Assembly (NCBI RefSeq): GCF_963169125.1
Contig: NC_084794.1
Coordinates: 226,173,409-226,237,408 of the forward strand
Source of the DNA: Humulus lupulus
Taxonomy: Eukaryota; Streptophyta; Magnoliopsida; Rosales; Cannabaceae
Direction: 5' to 3'
Length of the DNA: 64,000 nt
Shown here: in pieces, positions 33,966-47,170 of the stretch
How positions within the stretch are numbered: position 1 is the stretch's first letter
Layout: each line of letters opens with the position of its first letter
Made by a program: the position numbers and the translations under genes
The notes under the pieces: generated by a model
What the model was told of the DNA's origin: nothing
Databases searched by the model: none
What the model saw: the letters and a program-made list of their open reading frames with translations, nothing else

Positions 33966-35478
33966 ATTGTTAAGTATAGCACAAAGTGATAGAGGTGTCA
34001 TATACAATATAAACTGTATTGGATTGGGACACAATGAAAGAAAGAACTTCTGATAATCTCCGTTAATATATAGAAGTTCAACATTCATCAATCGATGGTC
34101 CTTTGAGACTTGACCTCAATCCTAAAGTGAGTAATGAACTCAAATTTGTGCTTTTATGACTTTTGACTTATCGGGTAAAGTTCAATATTCCTACGAAAAA
34201 ATTCCTGATATCTTGGAGCCATGGAACTACAAGTGGCTGAGAACATACTACACAGATATGGAATCTGCTCCTTATTTAAATGAAAGCATATTAGTTGTTC
34301 ATTTTAGTGTTGATTCGAGGCTTGAACAAAGAGCGCTCAATTTCTGTTAGAGAACAAAAATTTCATTCTATACTTAAAATTATAGAATATTGTTCATTAA
34401 AGGATCAATAGAACTAATTGATAAAAATATAATTAGAGAGGTCAGTGGAGATTAAGACCTAGCTTCAATTATGAACAACTTGCAATGGGTCATAACTCAT
34501 GCAATGACTAAATCAATGGATGACTTTATAGTTATAGCTTCTAATAATATAAGACTGTATTTTTGGGAGTTCAATTATGAATTTCTAGTGGAATAATTCA
34601 TAGCTAACAAATTAGTTTATGGAAGTAAGAGTTAATGAAATTAATTAAATTATTTGAGCTTAGAACTACGGGTCCATACTGTCCCCGTACTAACTCGATA
34701 ACACAGAGGTAGGATTTTTGCATTAAAAGGAAATAATTAAAATAATAAAGTATTATTTTTATTCTCACAAATTAATACTATTTGTGAAATAGAATTTAAA
34801 ATATTATTTATGAAATAATATCTAATGGAAAATAAAATTATCTTGTTTATTTTGTGAAATTAATTTTTATTGAAAATTAATTTGATCATATTTAATTTTG
34901 TGGTATAATTGTATACTACATACAATAATATGATAAAAGGCCAAAAAATAGAATTTTATAGAGATAAAATACCACAAGGCCCAAAGCCCTGTAGTTGGTG
35001 CCAACCACAATCCAAATGGATTGTGGCCTACACAAAGACCCAGTGATATTAGGGCTAGGTCTTATTTCTATTGTTATATTAATATAATATAACATCAAGA
35101 AGAAGAAAAAAGAAGACATTAGATGCATTTCACGTTACTTGCCAAGAGAGGAAAATAGAGAACTTTGTTCTCTCTAAATTGTAAGAAGAACACTCTCTTA
35201 CGTGTTGAGATTCTAAAGTGTGTTCTTGTATATCCTACAGAATAGCATAGACATCCACCCGTGTCCTTCTCTTTGTGCGAGCCATAGTATGGAAGATGGT
35301 AGGTTAGAAGGCTAAGGCACTATTTGATCTAGAAAAAAGTATTTTTAATTTTCATTTTGTTCAGATTCATGTCGCATGAGAAATATCTCGTTCTAGTTAT
35401 GGTTCCTAGAGTGATTAATTCTTATTCTTTAATAATTATTATTATTGCATTAAAATATTATCACATGCTTCCGTTGCA

Positions 35479-36091
35479 CTGTCAATGACATGATCGAAAA
35501 CCAACACTTCAAAGCTGAGACTGAGAAGTAGTTAGGAAAGACTCTTAAAATATTTCGAGCAGATCTAGGTGGTGAGTATTTGGATTTATTATTTACATGT
35601 TTCATGCTGGAGCATGGTATTCTATCCCAACTCACAGCACCCGGAACGTCACATCAAAATAGTTTTTCAGAAAGAAGAAACATGACCTTGTTGGACATGG
35701 TCATGTCTATGTTAAGCTACTCATCTCTTCCTTTCTCATTCTGGGGATATGCACTTCAAACAGAGACTCACATTTTGAATGTAGTCCCATCTAAGACCAT
35801 AAGGAAGATGTCACTATAAGAGTGGAATGGTAACAAACCTAATTTGCACCATTTCCACATTTGGGGTTGTCCTCATCATGTTCTTAGACCTAAGTAACGG
35901 AAACTTGACTTAAGGTCTGAAATGTACATTTTCATGGGCTATGCTCCAAAGACACGAGGTGGTTACTTCTATAGTCACAATGACCAAAAGGTAATTGTTT
36001 CCACAAATGCAACCTTCTTTAAACATGACTTTATGACAAACTATAAACCTCAGAGCAAGGTAGTTTTTGAGGAACTCACAGTTGATAAATT

Positions 36092-36125
<34 letters not shown>

Positions 36126-37509
36126 CCATCACCATCACCATCACCATCATCATTAAATGATAAATGAAAAACTGAGGAAACCACTATTCTTGAAAGAGAT
36201 GCCTTACTACAACGTCGTAGTAGGAGGATTGTGAGGCAACTTGTTTTCTATGAACATGAGGCACATATCCTTATCTCTGGCACAGACAAGGATGACCCAT
36301 TGACCTTTAAAGAGGCAAAGGAATATCCTGAAAAGGAAAAATGGCAAGAGGCCAATTCCGTCTGGGAACTTGTAGACCCACCTGAAGATGTTAGGCTCAT
36401 TGGGTGCAAATGGATCTTCAAGAAGAAAAGAGGTGTAGATGAGAAAGTAGAGACTTTCAAAGCAAGGATAGTAGCCAAATGTTACACTCAAACAGAGGGA
36501 ATTGATGATGCAAACAAAATTTCTCCTATGGCCATGCTAAAGTCCATACGCACCCTTTTATCCATAGCTGCCACCTATGATAATGAGATATGGCATATGG
36601 ATGTCAAGAAAACTTTCCTTCATGGCTATCTTGATGAAAATATCTATATGGTACAACCATAAGGTTTCGTGAAGAAAGGGGAAGATCATAAGATGTGTAA
36701 GCTGCCTCAATCCATTTATAGATTAAAGCAAGCTTCTAGATCTTAGAACATCACCTTTGATGAGACAATTAAAACATGACTTTGAACAGAATGGTGATGA
36801 AGCATGTGTGTATAAATATGTCAAAGGTAAAGTGATGGTTTTCTTAGTTCTTTACGTGGATGTCATCCTTCTCATTGGAAATGATGTAGAGACACTGTCA
36901 AACGTGAAGAAGTGGTTAGCTAAAAAAGGTTCGAATGAAAGATTTGGACAAAGCGAGAAATTTTATAGGAATCCAAATCCTAAGGGATAGGAAGAACAAG
37001 CTCATGACACTTTCTCAAGCTAATTATATAAATAAGGTTCTTGAGATAATCTCTATGGAGAATCACAAGAAAGGTCAATTATCGACCAGGCATGAAATTA
37101 CTTTTTCCAAAGAGCAATGTCCAAAGACACCTTAAGAAGAAGAGGACATGAGAAAGTATCCCAATCCTTCAGCATTCAGGAGTCTAATGTATGCTATGTT
37201 GTGTATAAGGCCCAACATATGCTATGTAGTGGGGATTGTCAGTCGTCATCAATCAAATCCTGGTTTGGAACACTAGATTGTAGTAAGGCACATTCTCAAG
37301 TATCTTCAGAGAACAAAAGATTATATGCTTGTATATTAAGGAGTGAGTTAAACCATACTGGATACGCTGATTCTGATTTCCATTCAGACAAAGACAGTCG
37401 TAAGTCGACGTCTGGGTCAGGGTTTACTCTTGGTGGAGAAGATGTAGTCTAGAGAAGTATCAAACAATAAAACATTGCAGATTTAACCATGGAAGTCGAG
37501 CATATAGCG
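35479..37509 (+). pseudogene. Copia A-type integrase, RT and RNase H remnant
   Basis: Begins inside integrase (LGKTLKIFRADLGGEYL, then a TSHQNSFSERRNMT stretch in which the usual PQQNG is degraded but the Glu of SERR remains). Then come MGYAPKTRGGYFYSH, a poly-Ser/Pro linker, and RT (WELVDPPEDVRLIGCKWIFKKK, IWHMDVKKTFLHGYL, then a frameshifted LVLYVDVILLIGND region where YVDD is YVDV). RNase H follows (TGYADSDFHSDKDSRKSTSG, TMEVEHIAK). It stops mid-RNase H at about 37509, fused to a copia C LTR. The LTR at 23850-35478 precedes it. Many stops; gag and protease are missing. Confidence 0.85.
36097..36153 (+). repeat. TCA microsatellite coding poly-Ser/Pro in copia A
   Basis: About 18 TCA/CCA codons encode a Ser run followed by Ser-Pro repeats in the linker between integrase and RT. 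It keeps the reading frame. Confidence 0.9.
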
Positions 37510-37952
37510 AAAGTATTCAAAAGCCCTAGCAGGTGATGCATCGCCTACTAGTAGGTGACGTATTGCCTGATAGGTGATACATCGCCTGGGCAGTCTTTTA
37601 GGGCAGTACAGTTTATGTAAAATTCTCCAATTGATGTGTTTTAAATGCTCTAATCCTACTAGTTAGAATAATAATGATGCCTACACTATATATATGGGTT
37701 ATTAGAGTTGTAAATCATTGATCACACTTTCCAACTCTCTCTCTCTAACCTCTCTCTCTAGCTTTCGAAGATCAAATTTTTCTCCAAGAAACTCATCAAG
37801 CTTTGCCTGACTTGCATGAGTTTTAAGGGTTGTTAAATCTCAAATCTCATTCTACTTAGCTGAAGCTTCAAGAAATAAGATAAGGCTTGGAATAGAGATT
37901 TTGGACAGCAATATTCTTATGGTGTATAAGCCTAAGAATCTCCCCAAGTTTG
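37510..37952 (+). repeat. Old copia C LTR, middle part (before the younger insertion)
   Basis: Matches the complete copia C LTRs from the palindrome region (GCCCTAGCAGGTGATGCATCGCC) to CCCCAAGTTTG. Its 5' portion is missing. It is cut at 37952 by the younger copia C, and the next LTR bases reappear at 50374 after that element. Confidence 0.8.
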
Positions 37953-38966
37953 TGTTGACATTGGTTAAATATAATGGTTAAGACGTTTACACGTTGAGGT
38001 GCAATACACTTAACGGATATCACTTAAAGAGAAGTTAAAACATGAGATTGTGTAGAAGGTATCTAAAAGTAACTTTTATTGGTCTAAAGTGATACAATGA
38101 GGTATCCAAACATTCCCAAAATGTTTGGTAGCATTTGGAGCAATTTTAGGACCAAGGGAGGGGTCCAAAGTTAGAGATCGTGGTGATACGTCGCCCCCTA
38201 AGTGACGTAGCATCGCCAAAATGCGAAGGACTTCAAAATCCCTAGTAGGCGATGCATCGCCTGATAGTAGGCGAAGGCAATACATCACCTACATGCAGCC
38301 GATACATCGCCTGGGCAATCTTTTAGGGTCGTACAATTTACGTAAAATGCTCCAAATGATGTGTTTAAATGCTCTAATCCTAATGTTTAGAATAATGATT
38401 ATACCTACACTATATATATGGGATATCAGAGTTCAAAAGCCATGATCACACTTTCCAACTCTCTCTCTAGCTTTTTAAGACCAAGGTTTTCTCCAAAAAC
38501 TCATCAAGCATTGCTTGACTTGCATGAGTTTTAAGGCTTGTTCAATCTCAATTCTCATTCTAATTAGTTGAAGCTTCAAGCAATTGGGAAGGTTTAAAAT
38601 AGATATTTTGGACAACAATATCATCATTGTGTATAAGCCTTAGAAGTTCCCCAAGTTTGAAGATTCAAGTTGCTCAATACAAAGGTTGTATCTCTCTAAC
38701 CCTAATATTGTATTTTGTAATTCTATTATGTTATTCATTGTTAGTATTGATGATTAAATGTATCTAAATTCATCTTATCATCATTTAATCATTTAGTTCT
38801 ATATATTCAAGATTAACATTCATATCATGAACATGTTTATTTGATTATAAAGAATTGCCTTCATACTTTGAATTTGAATCTTGATTAACATCTAGGGTTT
38901 GGAATATTGCACTATTATCATTATTCATTGTTGATTTGCAAAGAGTAAAGCCATATATTCCCAATA
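37953..38966 (+). repeat. Copia C (young) 5' LTR
   Basis: Begins TGTTGACATTGGTTAAAT and ends ATTCCCAATA. Palindromes such as GGCGATGCATCGCC are at about 38180-38310, followed by a CACTATATATATGG promoter-like site near 38410. No TGGTATCAGAGC primer site follows the LTR, which is unusual for a plant copia. Confidence 0.85.
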
Positions 38967-40427
38967 ATCAAAATCTCTATTTCTAATTTCTTTCAATTTT
39001 GTGTTTTGTATTATCAACAATGAGGGAAATTTGTTCATCTTCTACAACCTTTAACTCCTTTTTCAAGATTTGGTTTGTGTTGGACACGTAACCATGAAAG
39101 ATCAAAGAAAGTTTTATTTGGAAATGCTCTATATTAATGTGGATATGGATTCAAAGTCTTCATCAACAAAGGATGAGCCAAATCAATGGGATTACATGCT
39201 TAAGGAGATTTGTATCATCAAGTTCCTTATTTGTAAATGTGTAGTTTTCAAGAATTTGAATGAAATGTGTTTGCTGCCATATTTTTTTGAGTTTGAGATT
39301 ATTGTTTATATCGAAAGTACAATGGTGAATGTTAATACACAATTCAAGGGTTGTTGTTGTACTTGTTTTGTTTGTAAAGTTATTAATTATCATGTGATAT
39401 ATGGTTATTGTATAATTAACCATAATAAGATTGGGGTTAATACAATTGATGATGAGATCTTTGTAACCTTAATTGACTTTAATGCATTCGATGAGGAATG
39501 TATGATAACCCTAAAGAGAATTGACAAGGTTCATGCATGTAGTGATGAGACTAATGCAACCTTAAGAGAAGGTGAACATGTCAATGCAATTGATGTTGAG
39601 ATCATTGCAACCTTGAGTGAAATTAATGAAACCCAACGAAAGGGACAAGGAGTGTGGTATGATACTTGTGTCAACATTCATGCAACCAATGATAAAACTC
39701 TTTTCAAAACCTTTGAAAGTGCACAGGTGGGACTAGAAGTCCAAATGGGAAATGAAAAGAGATCTAAGGTACTTGGAAGGGGCAGCATTGATGTGTTCTT
39801 CACTAATGGAAATAAAGTGATCCTAATTAATGTGTTCTATGTTCCCGATATGACTAGAAATATTATGAGTGGAAGTCTATTAAGTAAATCCGGCATCAAA
39901 ATGGAGTTTGAATTCAGTAAACTCAGTTCGACTAAATTGGGAAATTTTGTGGGAAAGGGTTATACATGTGATGGAATGATCGAAGTTTGTGCACTTGATA
40001 GTGACAATAATGATATGGCATCTAAATTTTGCAATCTTATTAATTCTAATTCTATTACTTTGTGGATAATAGACTTGCTCATATAGGTTATAGCACAATT
40101 AAAAGAGTTATTAAATGTAGATTAATTAATTGTGATGTGAATGAGCATGATAAATGTGAATTATGTGTTCAATCTAAAATGCTAAATAAACCTTTTTCAT
40201 CTTTTGATAGATGTTCAAACTTGCTAGATTTAATAAATAGTATATTATATGAGTTGAATGACAAGTTGACTAGAGGAATAAATTAATACTTTATGACTTT
40301 TGTGGATGATTTCTCCAGGTATACTTATGTGTATTACTTAAGAGTAAGGATGAGGCATTTAATGCATTTAAAATCTATAAAGTTGAAGTAGAAAATCAAT
40401 TGGAAAGGAAAATAAAGACACGTAGAA
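38967..40427 (+). pseudogene. Copia C gag to integrase, first copy of the duplication
   Basis: The gag start is MREICSSSTTF at 39020, soon frameshifted; the main open part is 39070-40086. It has a zinc-knuckle-like CTCFVCKVINYHVIYGYC, Asp/Glu-rich DDEI repeats, the protease-like WYDTCVNIHATNDK, then LGRGSIDVFFTNGNKV and VFYVPDMTRNIMSGSLL, and the gag-pre-integrase LAHIGYSTIKRVI. The integrase start (CELCVQSKMLNKPFSSFDR) follows with stops. It ends abruptly at AGAAGTG, where the next duplicated unit begins. Confidence 0.85.
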
Positions 40428-42977
40428 GTGTATAAGCCTAAGAAAGTCCCCAAGTTTGTGTTGAGATTAGTTAAATATAATGGTTAAGATGTTTACACGT
40501 TGAGGTGCAAATCACTTAACAGTTTTCACTTAAAGAGAAGTTAAAACATGAGATTGTGTAGAAGGTATCTAAAAACAACTTTTATGGGTCCAGTGTGATA
40601 CAATGAGGTATCCAAACATTCCTAAAAAATTTGGTAGCATTTGGAGCAATTTTAGGACCATTGGATGGGTCCAAAGTTAGAGAGGGTGGTGATACATCGC
40701 CCCTAAGTGGCGTAGAATCACCAAAATACGAAGGACTTCAAAAGCCCTAGCACGCGATGCATCGCCTGATAGTAGGCGACGTATCTCCTAAAAGGTGATG
40801 CATCTCCTGCATGCAAGCACCTAGGCGGTCTTTTAGGGTCGTATAGTTTACGTAAAATGCTCCAAATGATGTGTTTTAAATGCTCTAATCCTATTGGTTA
40901 GACTAATGATGATACCTACACTATATATATGGGTTATTAGAGTTGAAAAGCCTTGATCAGACTTTCCAACTCTCTCTCTTTCTCTCTCTCTAACCTTAAT
41001 CTCTCTTTATATTTTTAAGACCAAGGTTTTCTCCAAGAAACTCATCAAGAATTGCTTGATTTGCATGAGTTTTAAGGCTTGTTCAATCTCAAATCTCATT
41101 CTAATTAGTTGAAGCTTCAAGCAATTAGGAAGGCTTGGAATATAGATTTTGGATAACAATATCATTATTGTGTATAAGCCTTATAAGTTCCTCAAGTTTG
41201 AAGATTCAAGTTGCTCAATACAAAGGTTGTATCTCTCTAACCCCTAATCTAGTATTTTGTAATTCTATTATGTTATTCATTGTTAGTATTGATGATTAAA
41301 TGTATCTAAATTCATCTTATCATCATTTAATCATTTAGTTATTTATATTCAAGATTAACATTCATATCATGAACATGTTTCTTTGATTATCAAGAATTGT
41401 CTTCATACTTTGAATTTGAATCTTGATCAACATCTAGGGTTTGGAATATTGCATTATTATCATTATTCATTGTCGATTTTCAAAGAGTAAAGCCATATAT
41501 TCCCAACAATCAAAATCTCTATTTCTAATTACTTTTAATTTTGTGTTTTGTATTATCAACAATGAGGGAAATTGGTTCATCTTCTACAACTTTCAAATCC
41601 TTGTTTCATGAATTGGATTGTGTTGGATACATAACCATGAAAGATCAAAGAAGTTTCCATTTGGAGATGCTCTACATGAATGTGGATATGAATTCAAAGT
41701 CTTCATCAACAAAGGATAAGACAAATCAATAGGATCACATGCTTAAGGAGATTGGTATCATCAAGTTCCTTATTTCTAAATGTGTAGTTTTTAAGAATTT
41801 GAATGAAATGTGTTTGTTGTCATATTTTTGTGAGTTTGAGATTATTGTTTATATCAAAAGTACAATGGTGAATTTTAATAAACAATTCAAGGGTCATTGT
41901 TTTACTTGTTTTGTTTGTAAAGTTATTGATCATCATGTGATATATGGTTATTGTAACATTAACCATAATAAGATTGGGGTTAATACAATTGATGATGAGA
42001 TCGTTGTGACCTTAGTTGAATTTAATGCATTCGATGAGGAATGTATGATAACCCTCAAGAGAATTGACATGGTTCATGCATGTATTGATTTAACTAATGC
42101 AACCTTAAGAGAAGGTGAACATGTCAATGCAATTGATGTTGAGATCATTGCAACCTTGAGTGAAGTTAATGCAACCCAACGAAAGGTGCAAGGATGGTGG
42201 TATGATACTTGTGCCACCATTCATGCAACCTAAGATAAAATTCTTTTCAAAACCTTTGAAATTGAAAAGGTGGGACTTTAAGTCCAAATGGGAAATGAAA
42301 AGAGATCCAAGGTACTTGGAAGGGGTTGCATTGATGCGTTCTTCACTAATGGAAAGAAAGTGACCCTAAATAATATTTTTTATGTTCCCTATATGAATAG
42401 AAATATTATGAGTGGAAGTCTATTAAGTAAATCCAGCATAAAAAAATTGAGCATGAATTTAGTAAATCCACTTTGACAAAATTGGGCACTTTTGTGGGAA
42501 GGGGTTATTCATGTGATGGAATGATCGAACTTTGTACTCTTGATAGTGACAATAATGATATGTTATCTAAATCTTGTAATGTGATTAATTATAATTCTAT
42601 TACTTTGTGGCATAATAGGCTGGCTCATATAGGTTATAACACAATTAAAAGAGTTATTAAATGTGGATTAATTAATTTTGATGTGAGTGAGCATGATAAA
42701 TGTGAATTCTGCGTTGAATCTAAAATGGTAAAGAAACATTTTTCAAGTGTTGATAGATGTTCAAACTTGCTAGATTTAATACATAGTGATTTATGCGAAT
42801 TGAATGGCATGTTGACTATAGAAGGAAATACATACTTTATGACTTTGATAGATGATTGCTCTAGGTATACTTATGTGTATTTCTGTAAGAGTATGGATGA
42901 GGCATTTAATCAATTTAAAATTTGTAAAGCTGAAGTAGAAAATCAATTGGAATGGAAAATAAAGACTCTTAGAAGTG
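40428..42977 (+). repeat. Second unit of a 2.5 kb tandem duplication
   Basis: The segment repeats 37922-40427: 31 bases of the older LTR flank (GTGTATAAGCC to AAGTTTG), the whole 5' LTR and the gag-integrase part. Corresponding points (LTR starts 37953 and 40459) are 2,506 bases apart. The presence of the flank and of GTTTG (40454-40458) again before the second LTR shows that the duplication came after insertion. Confidence 0.85.
40459..41508 (+). repeat. Copia C LTR, duplicated copy
   Basis: TGTTGAGATTAG to TTCCCAACA. The palindrome region is at about 40685-40815 and the TATATATA site near 40922. It is a copy of the 5' LTR made by the tandem duplication, not a separate insertion. Confidence 0.85.
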
Positions 42978-43855
42978 ATAGAGGTGGTGAATACTTTTCA
43001 AATGATTTCAATGTGCTTTGTGAACAACATGGCATTATACATGAATGCACCGCACCATACACTCCACAACAAAATGGAATAGTTGAAAGAATGAATAGGA
43101 CCTATCTTGAGATGATTAACTCTATGCTTTTACATGCTAAATTGTGTTATAATTTGTGGGGAGAAGCCTTGCTTGCAGCGTATCATATATTGAATCGAAT
43201 TCCTTGAAAAAGAACAATGCGTCTCCATATGAGTTATGGAGAGGAAAGAAGTCTAACTTAGGCTGTCTTAAAGTGTGGGGCTGCCTTGCTTATTGCAATA
43301 GCACAGAGCCTAAAAGGACCAAGTTGGGTCCATGGGCTGTAAAGTACGCATTTGTTGGCTATGCCTCAAATAGCAAGGCCTATAGGCTATTAGACTTGGA
43401 GTCTAATGTAATAATTGAATCAAGAGAAGTGGAGTTCTTTGAGAATATATTATATTGTGATAGTAATTCTCAAGAACCCACAAGTGTTGGAGAATCTCTT
43501 AATGAATAAATCCAAAGGTTGATGAACAACCTATATTGCCTCGGAGAAGCCAAAGGCTTAAAGAATTGGGATCAAATGAGACATGTTCTCAAGTGGATAC
43601 ACTCTTCCTAGTAGAGGGAAACCTTGAACAAGTCACATGGAAATTTTCTATGGCTCTTCAAGTTGAGGATGATCCCAAAACATTCCAAGAAGCAATGTCT
43701 TTGAGAGACCCCGCCTTTTGGAAGGAGGCAATAAATGATGAGATGGATTCAATTATTTCAAACCACACATGAGAATTGGTAGACCTTCCACATGATTCAA
43801 AACCAATTGGGTGCAAGTGGGTATTTTGGAGGAAATATCACATCAATGACACATT
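41509..43855 (+). pseudogene. Copia C gag, protease, integrase and RT start (main copy)
   Basis: MREIGSSSTTFKSLFHEL starts at 41562. Then CFTCFVCKVIDHHVIYGYC (zinc-knuckle-like), IDVEIIATLSEVNAT, protease-like WWYDTCATIHAT, and LAHIGYNTIKRVIKCG. The integrase is well kept: LIHSDLCEL (Asp), LRSDRGGEYF (Asp) and PQQNGIVERMNRT (Glu), all three catalytic residues present. Next are WGCLAYCNS, VGYASNSKAYRLLDLE, then RT: PKTFQEAMSL, ELVDLPHDSKPIGCKWVFWRKY at 43775-43840. LTR L then interrupts at 43856. There are stops at 41731, 42232 and 43205, among others. Confidence 0.9.
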
Positions 43856-45802
43856 TGTAGTGTCTTGGAATTTTACTTAGTAGTAGTAGTAGTAGTAGTA
43901 GTAGCTTTGTATTCTAGTTTTCATGATTATTATATCAAGCCGGGATTTAGTTGGAAACTCGTAGAAATAGTTATGGATTTTATAAGTTTAGCCTATGGTT
44001 TAGAAATATTAATTTTAACATAAGGTTTGATTAATATAGCTGGTCCTAAAAATGATATTTATTATAACCTAAGGTTTAGATAGAATGATTAAGAACGTGA
44101 CACTTGTCACATGTATGTTTATTAAGGATTTAAGGATTTTGGATGAATAAATTAATAAAGGATAGATCTAGAAGGTCTAGAACCTTCCAGCAGCTGTTAG
44201 GATCACATTTAACTCAATCAAAGTTGTTTAAACAAACTTAAGTGTACAGAAAGTGTGCAAAAATGTGTTTAAAATATCAGTGTATGTCGATATATTGCAG
44301 CTATAGGGGCCGATATATCACCTAAGGTTGATACAGAAAACACGTCGACTTCGCGCAAACGAAACCACGGAGGTTCAGGACATAGGGGCAGGCGATATAT
44401 CGCCTATAGGGGCAATATATCGGCTCTTTTTGGTATTTTTGAAACTTTGTGGAAACCAAATTAGAAATCGCCTCAACAACTTAGATTTTCCCATGAACGT
44501 TTTTGTTCGAGTTCTGGGCATCTGTTGAACAGAAAATTAAAATTTATTCAATTACTATTCATTTATTTATTCTTTTTAAAAGGGGTTAGTTTTACTCCTT
44601 GAACTCTATAAATAGGACCTTACACTCAGCCATTCCATTCATCATTCAAGCATTCTTCAGAGCCTCCAAGCTGCTAAGTTTATTCTAGAGAGAAACACTA
44701 GGGTTTTAGGATTAAAAGCATTTCCATCTAAGCTTTTCTAAACACTTGGAAGTAAGATAGGGTGAAATTTTGGTATTGACATGTAGGTCAAAGTTCTAGT
44801 CTATCCAAGGTATTCTTATCCTCAGGTTTAGTTCATTATATTTCTTTTTATTCTTTCATTTTCTTCCAAATCCTAACTTGTTATTATGGCTTCTGATTAG
44901 GTGTTTGATTTTCTTGAAACTTAAGGTTTTCAGTAAGTTATTATGGATCTTACTGTTTGATTTTAGGAGTTTTCCATCCCATTCTTGTCTCCAATATTCC
45001 GGTTTTTGGTAAGGAAAATAGGTTAGATTGTATGTATTATGATATGTTTATATGCTATGTTATGCTTATGTGCTATGTATGTATGTATGTATATGTTTTA
45101 TGTTGTAGAGACTTGGGAAATATAGTTGCATAGATAGCAAATAAATCCCAATATGTTATCATTATCGTAGATTATAGTTATGATTTAACCTACCTCGATT
45201 AGTAGCAAGAGGACCTAGATGGTTTATCATATACTGTGTTGTGTTTTAACCTACCTCAAATAGTAGCAAAAGGACCTAGATGGTTTGTATCACATACTAC
45301 GGTAATGAGTTAATGGCCATTAATATTGTAGTCCTATGTTTTATGATTTACGTTTTACGTTTTTACGTCATACATTTTATGATTTATGTTTTTAGTCTTA
45401 TGTTTTATGATATGTTTTAGTAGATTTTCCTTGTTGGGCATTAGGCTCATTCCTTTTTATTTTAGAAGGTGCAAGAAAATAAGCTTGGAAGGCGGGATGG
45501 ATTCATGGCAGCTTTGGCATGTGTATTGTGAGAGGACTGAATGATTGGACTGCTGGAAAAGATCGAGGATGAAGTTTATATTTTTGAGTCTTTTCAATTA
45601 TGTATTTATGTTTTTCCACATTTAGTATTTGAACAATTAAATAAAGGTTTTTGTTTTCTTTATGATTTTATGTAATAACAATGGGATCCCGTATTTTGGA
45701 TTTTCATAATAAAGTTCTATTATTTTATGCATGTATTCCAAAATAGTAGTTATGCTTAGTAGTTTTAAAGATTCGAGGTTTAGAGTTAGTCGGGGCATTA
45801 CA
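43856..45802 (+). mobile_element. LTR of family L inserted in copia C RT
   Basis: TGTAGTGTCTTGG to GGGGCATTACA, 1,947 bases, the same family as 6325-8374. RT coding continues on both sides (KWVFWRKY and KARLVAKWF). TATAAATA is at 44607-44614, and palindromes including GGCGATATATCGCC are at about 44285-44425. The flanks ACATT and AACCA do not match as a target duplication, so it may be a recombinant solo LTR or have a decayed site. Confidence 0.8.
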
Positions 45803-47170
45803 AACCATAAAGGCAAGACTAGTTGCCAAATGGTTTAAACAAAAGGAAGGAGTCAATTATTTTGACACGTATGCACTGATTGCTAGGACAACCACTATAA
45901 GAGTACTATTTGCCTTATCATCAATATATAACATTATGTTCATTAAATGGATGTCAAAACAGCATTCCTAGATGGAGATCTCAATGAGGAGATTTATCTG
46001 GAACAACCGGAGGTTTTGTTCTAAGGGAAAATGAACACAAAGTGTGTAGGCTTGTTAAATCATTATATTGTTTAAAGAAAGCACCAAAAAATTGGCATAA
46101 GAGATTTGATAAGGCCATAATTTTGGATGGCCTTAGACACAATAATGTAGACAAGTGCTTATACTTTAAGACTTGTGATGACTATGTCATCTTGGTGTGT
46201 CTATATGTTGATGATATGTTGATTTTGAGTAATGATATGAAAAGCATAATGGAAACGAAGAGGTTTATATCTTCCACTTTCATGATGAAATACCTTAGAG
46301 AGGTTGATATCATCTAGGGTATAAGTGAGAAGAAATAGTGGGGGTTATGCCTTAATTCAAGAACACTATGTTGAGAAAGTGCTTGAACAGTTTTTTCATC
46401 TCAAAATCAAAGAGGAAAATACACCATTTGATTCAAGCATAAAGATTGAAAAGAATAATGATAGAGCAGTGGCTCAACTTGAGTATGCAAGTGCAATAGG
46501 GAGTCTAATGTACGCCGCTCATTGTACAAGGGCGGATATGGCATATGCAGTTAGTAAACTAAGTAGGTTTACAAGCAATCCAAGTATGGAACATTGGAAA
46601 GTGATTGAGAGAGTTTTAGGGTAACTTAAAAGGACCAAGCAGCTAGGCCTCCAATATTAAAAGTTCCCAAAGATACTTGAAGGATATTCTGATGCGAGTT
46701 GGATATCAAGTGTAGGAGATAATCTCTCCACAAGTGGATGGGTGTTTATGCTCGGATGAGGAGCAGTTTCTTAGGGTTCTAAGAAACAAACATGTATTTT
46801 ACACTCAACCATGGAGGCCGAATTTATAGATCTAGTGGCAACCAGCAAAGAGGCTAAGAGGCTTAGGGATCTCATGTTGGAGATCCCAATTTCCGCGGAT
46901 GAGGTATCGATGATCTCGATATTTTGTGATAGTGAAGCCACATTGGCTATAGCATATAATGGCGTATATAACGGGACGTCTAGACATATAAGTCTAAGAC
47001 ATTAGTATGTGAGACAATTGATTCATGGAGGAATCATATCGATCTCATATGTTAAGGCAAATGAGAACTTAGCGGATCCCTTTACAAAACCTCTTGCGAA
47101 GAGGTTAGTAAGTTCTACTTCGAAAGGGATGGGACTAAAACTCCTAGAATAATATATTAACCAACGATGG
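45803..47170 (+). pseudogene. Copia C RT end and RNase H
   Basis: Continues the RT: KARLVAKWFKQKEGVNYFDTY, KWMDVKTAFLDGDLNEEIYLEQPE, then LVKSLYCLKKAPKNWHKRFD and CLYVDDMLILSND near 46200 (YVDD catalytic box present), and YASAIGSLMYAAHCTRADMAYAV. RNase H follows: [19 protein letters not shown] (Asp), STMEAEFIDLVATSKEA (Glu), IFCDSEATLAIA (Asp), ENLADPFTKPLAK. Frame changes near 46000, 46317 and 46624 and a TGA near 46758 inactivate it. Confidence 0.9.

Larger units (their letters stand above)
23850..35478 (+). repeat. Copia A LTR, split by element G2
   Basis: Starts TGTTGGGATTTCTGCCC after ..CTCAAGAT and continues to 24143; after the G2 insertion it resumes at 33966 and runs to about 35478 (CTTCCGTTGCA). 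True length is about 1.8 kb. Its right part has an A/T-rich U3, then a leader with CTCTCTTACGTGTTGAGA. The pieces join cleanly once one copy of the ATTGT duplication is removed. The right end is placed by the change to integrase-coding sequence, within about 10 bases. Confidence 0.75.
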
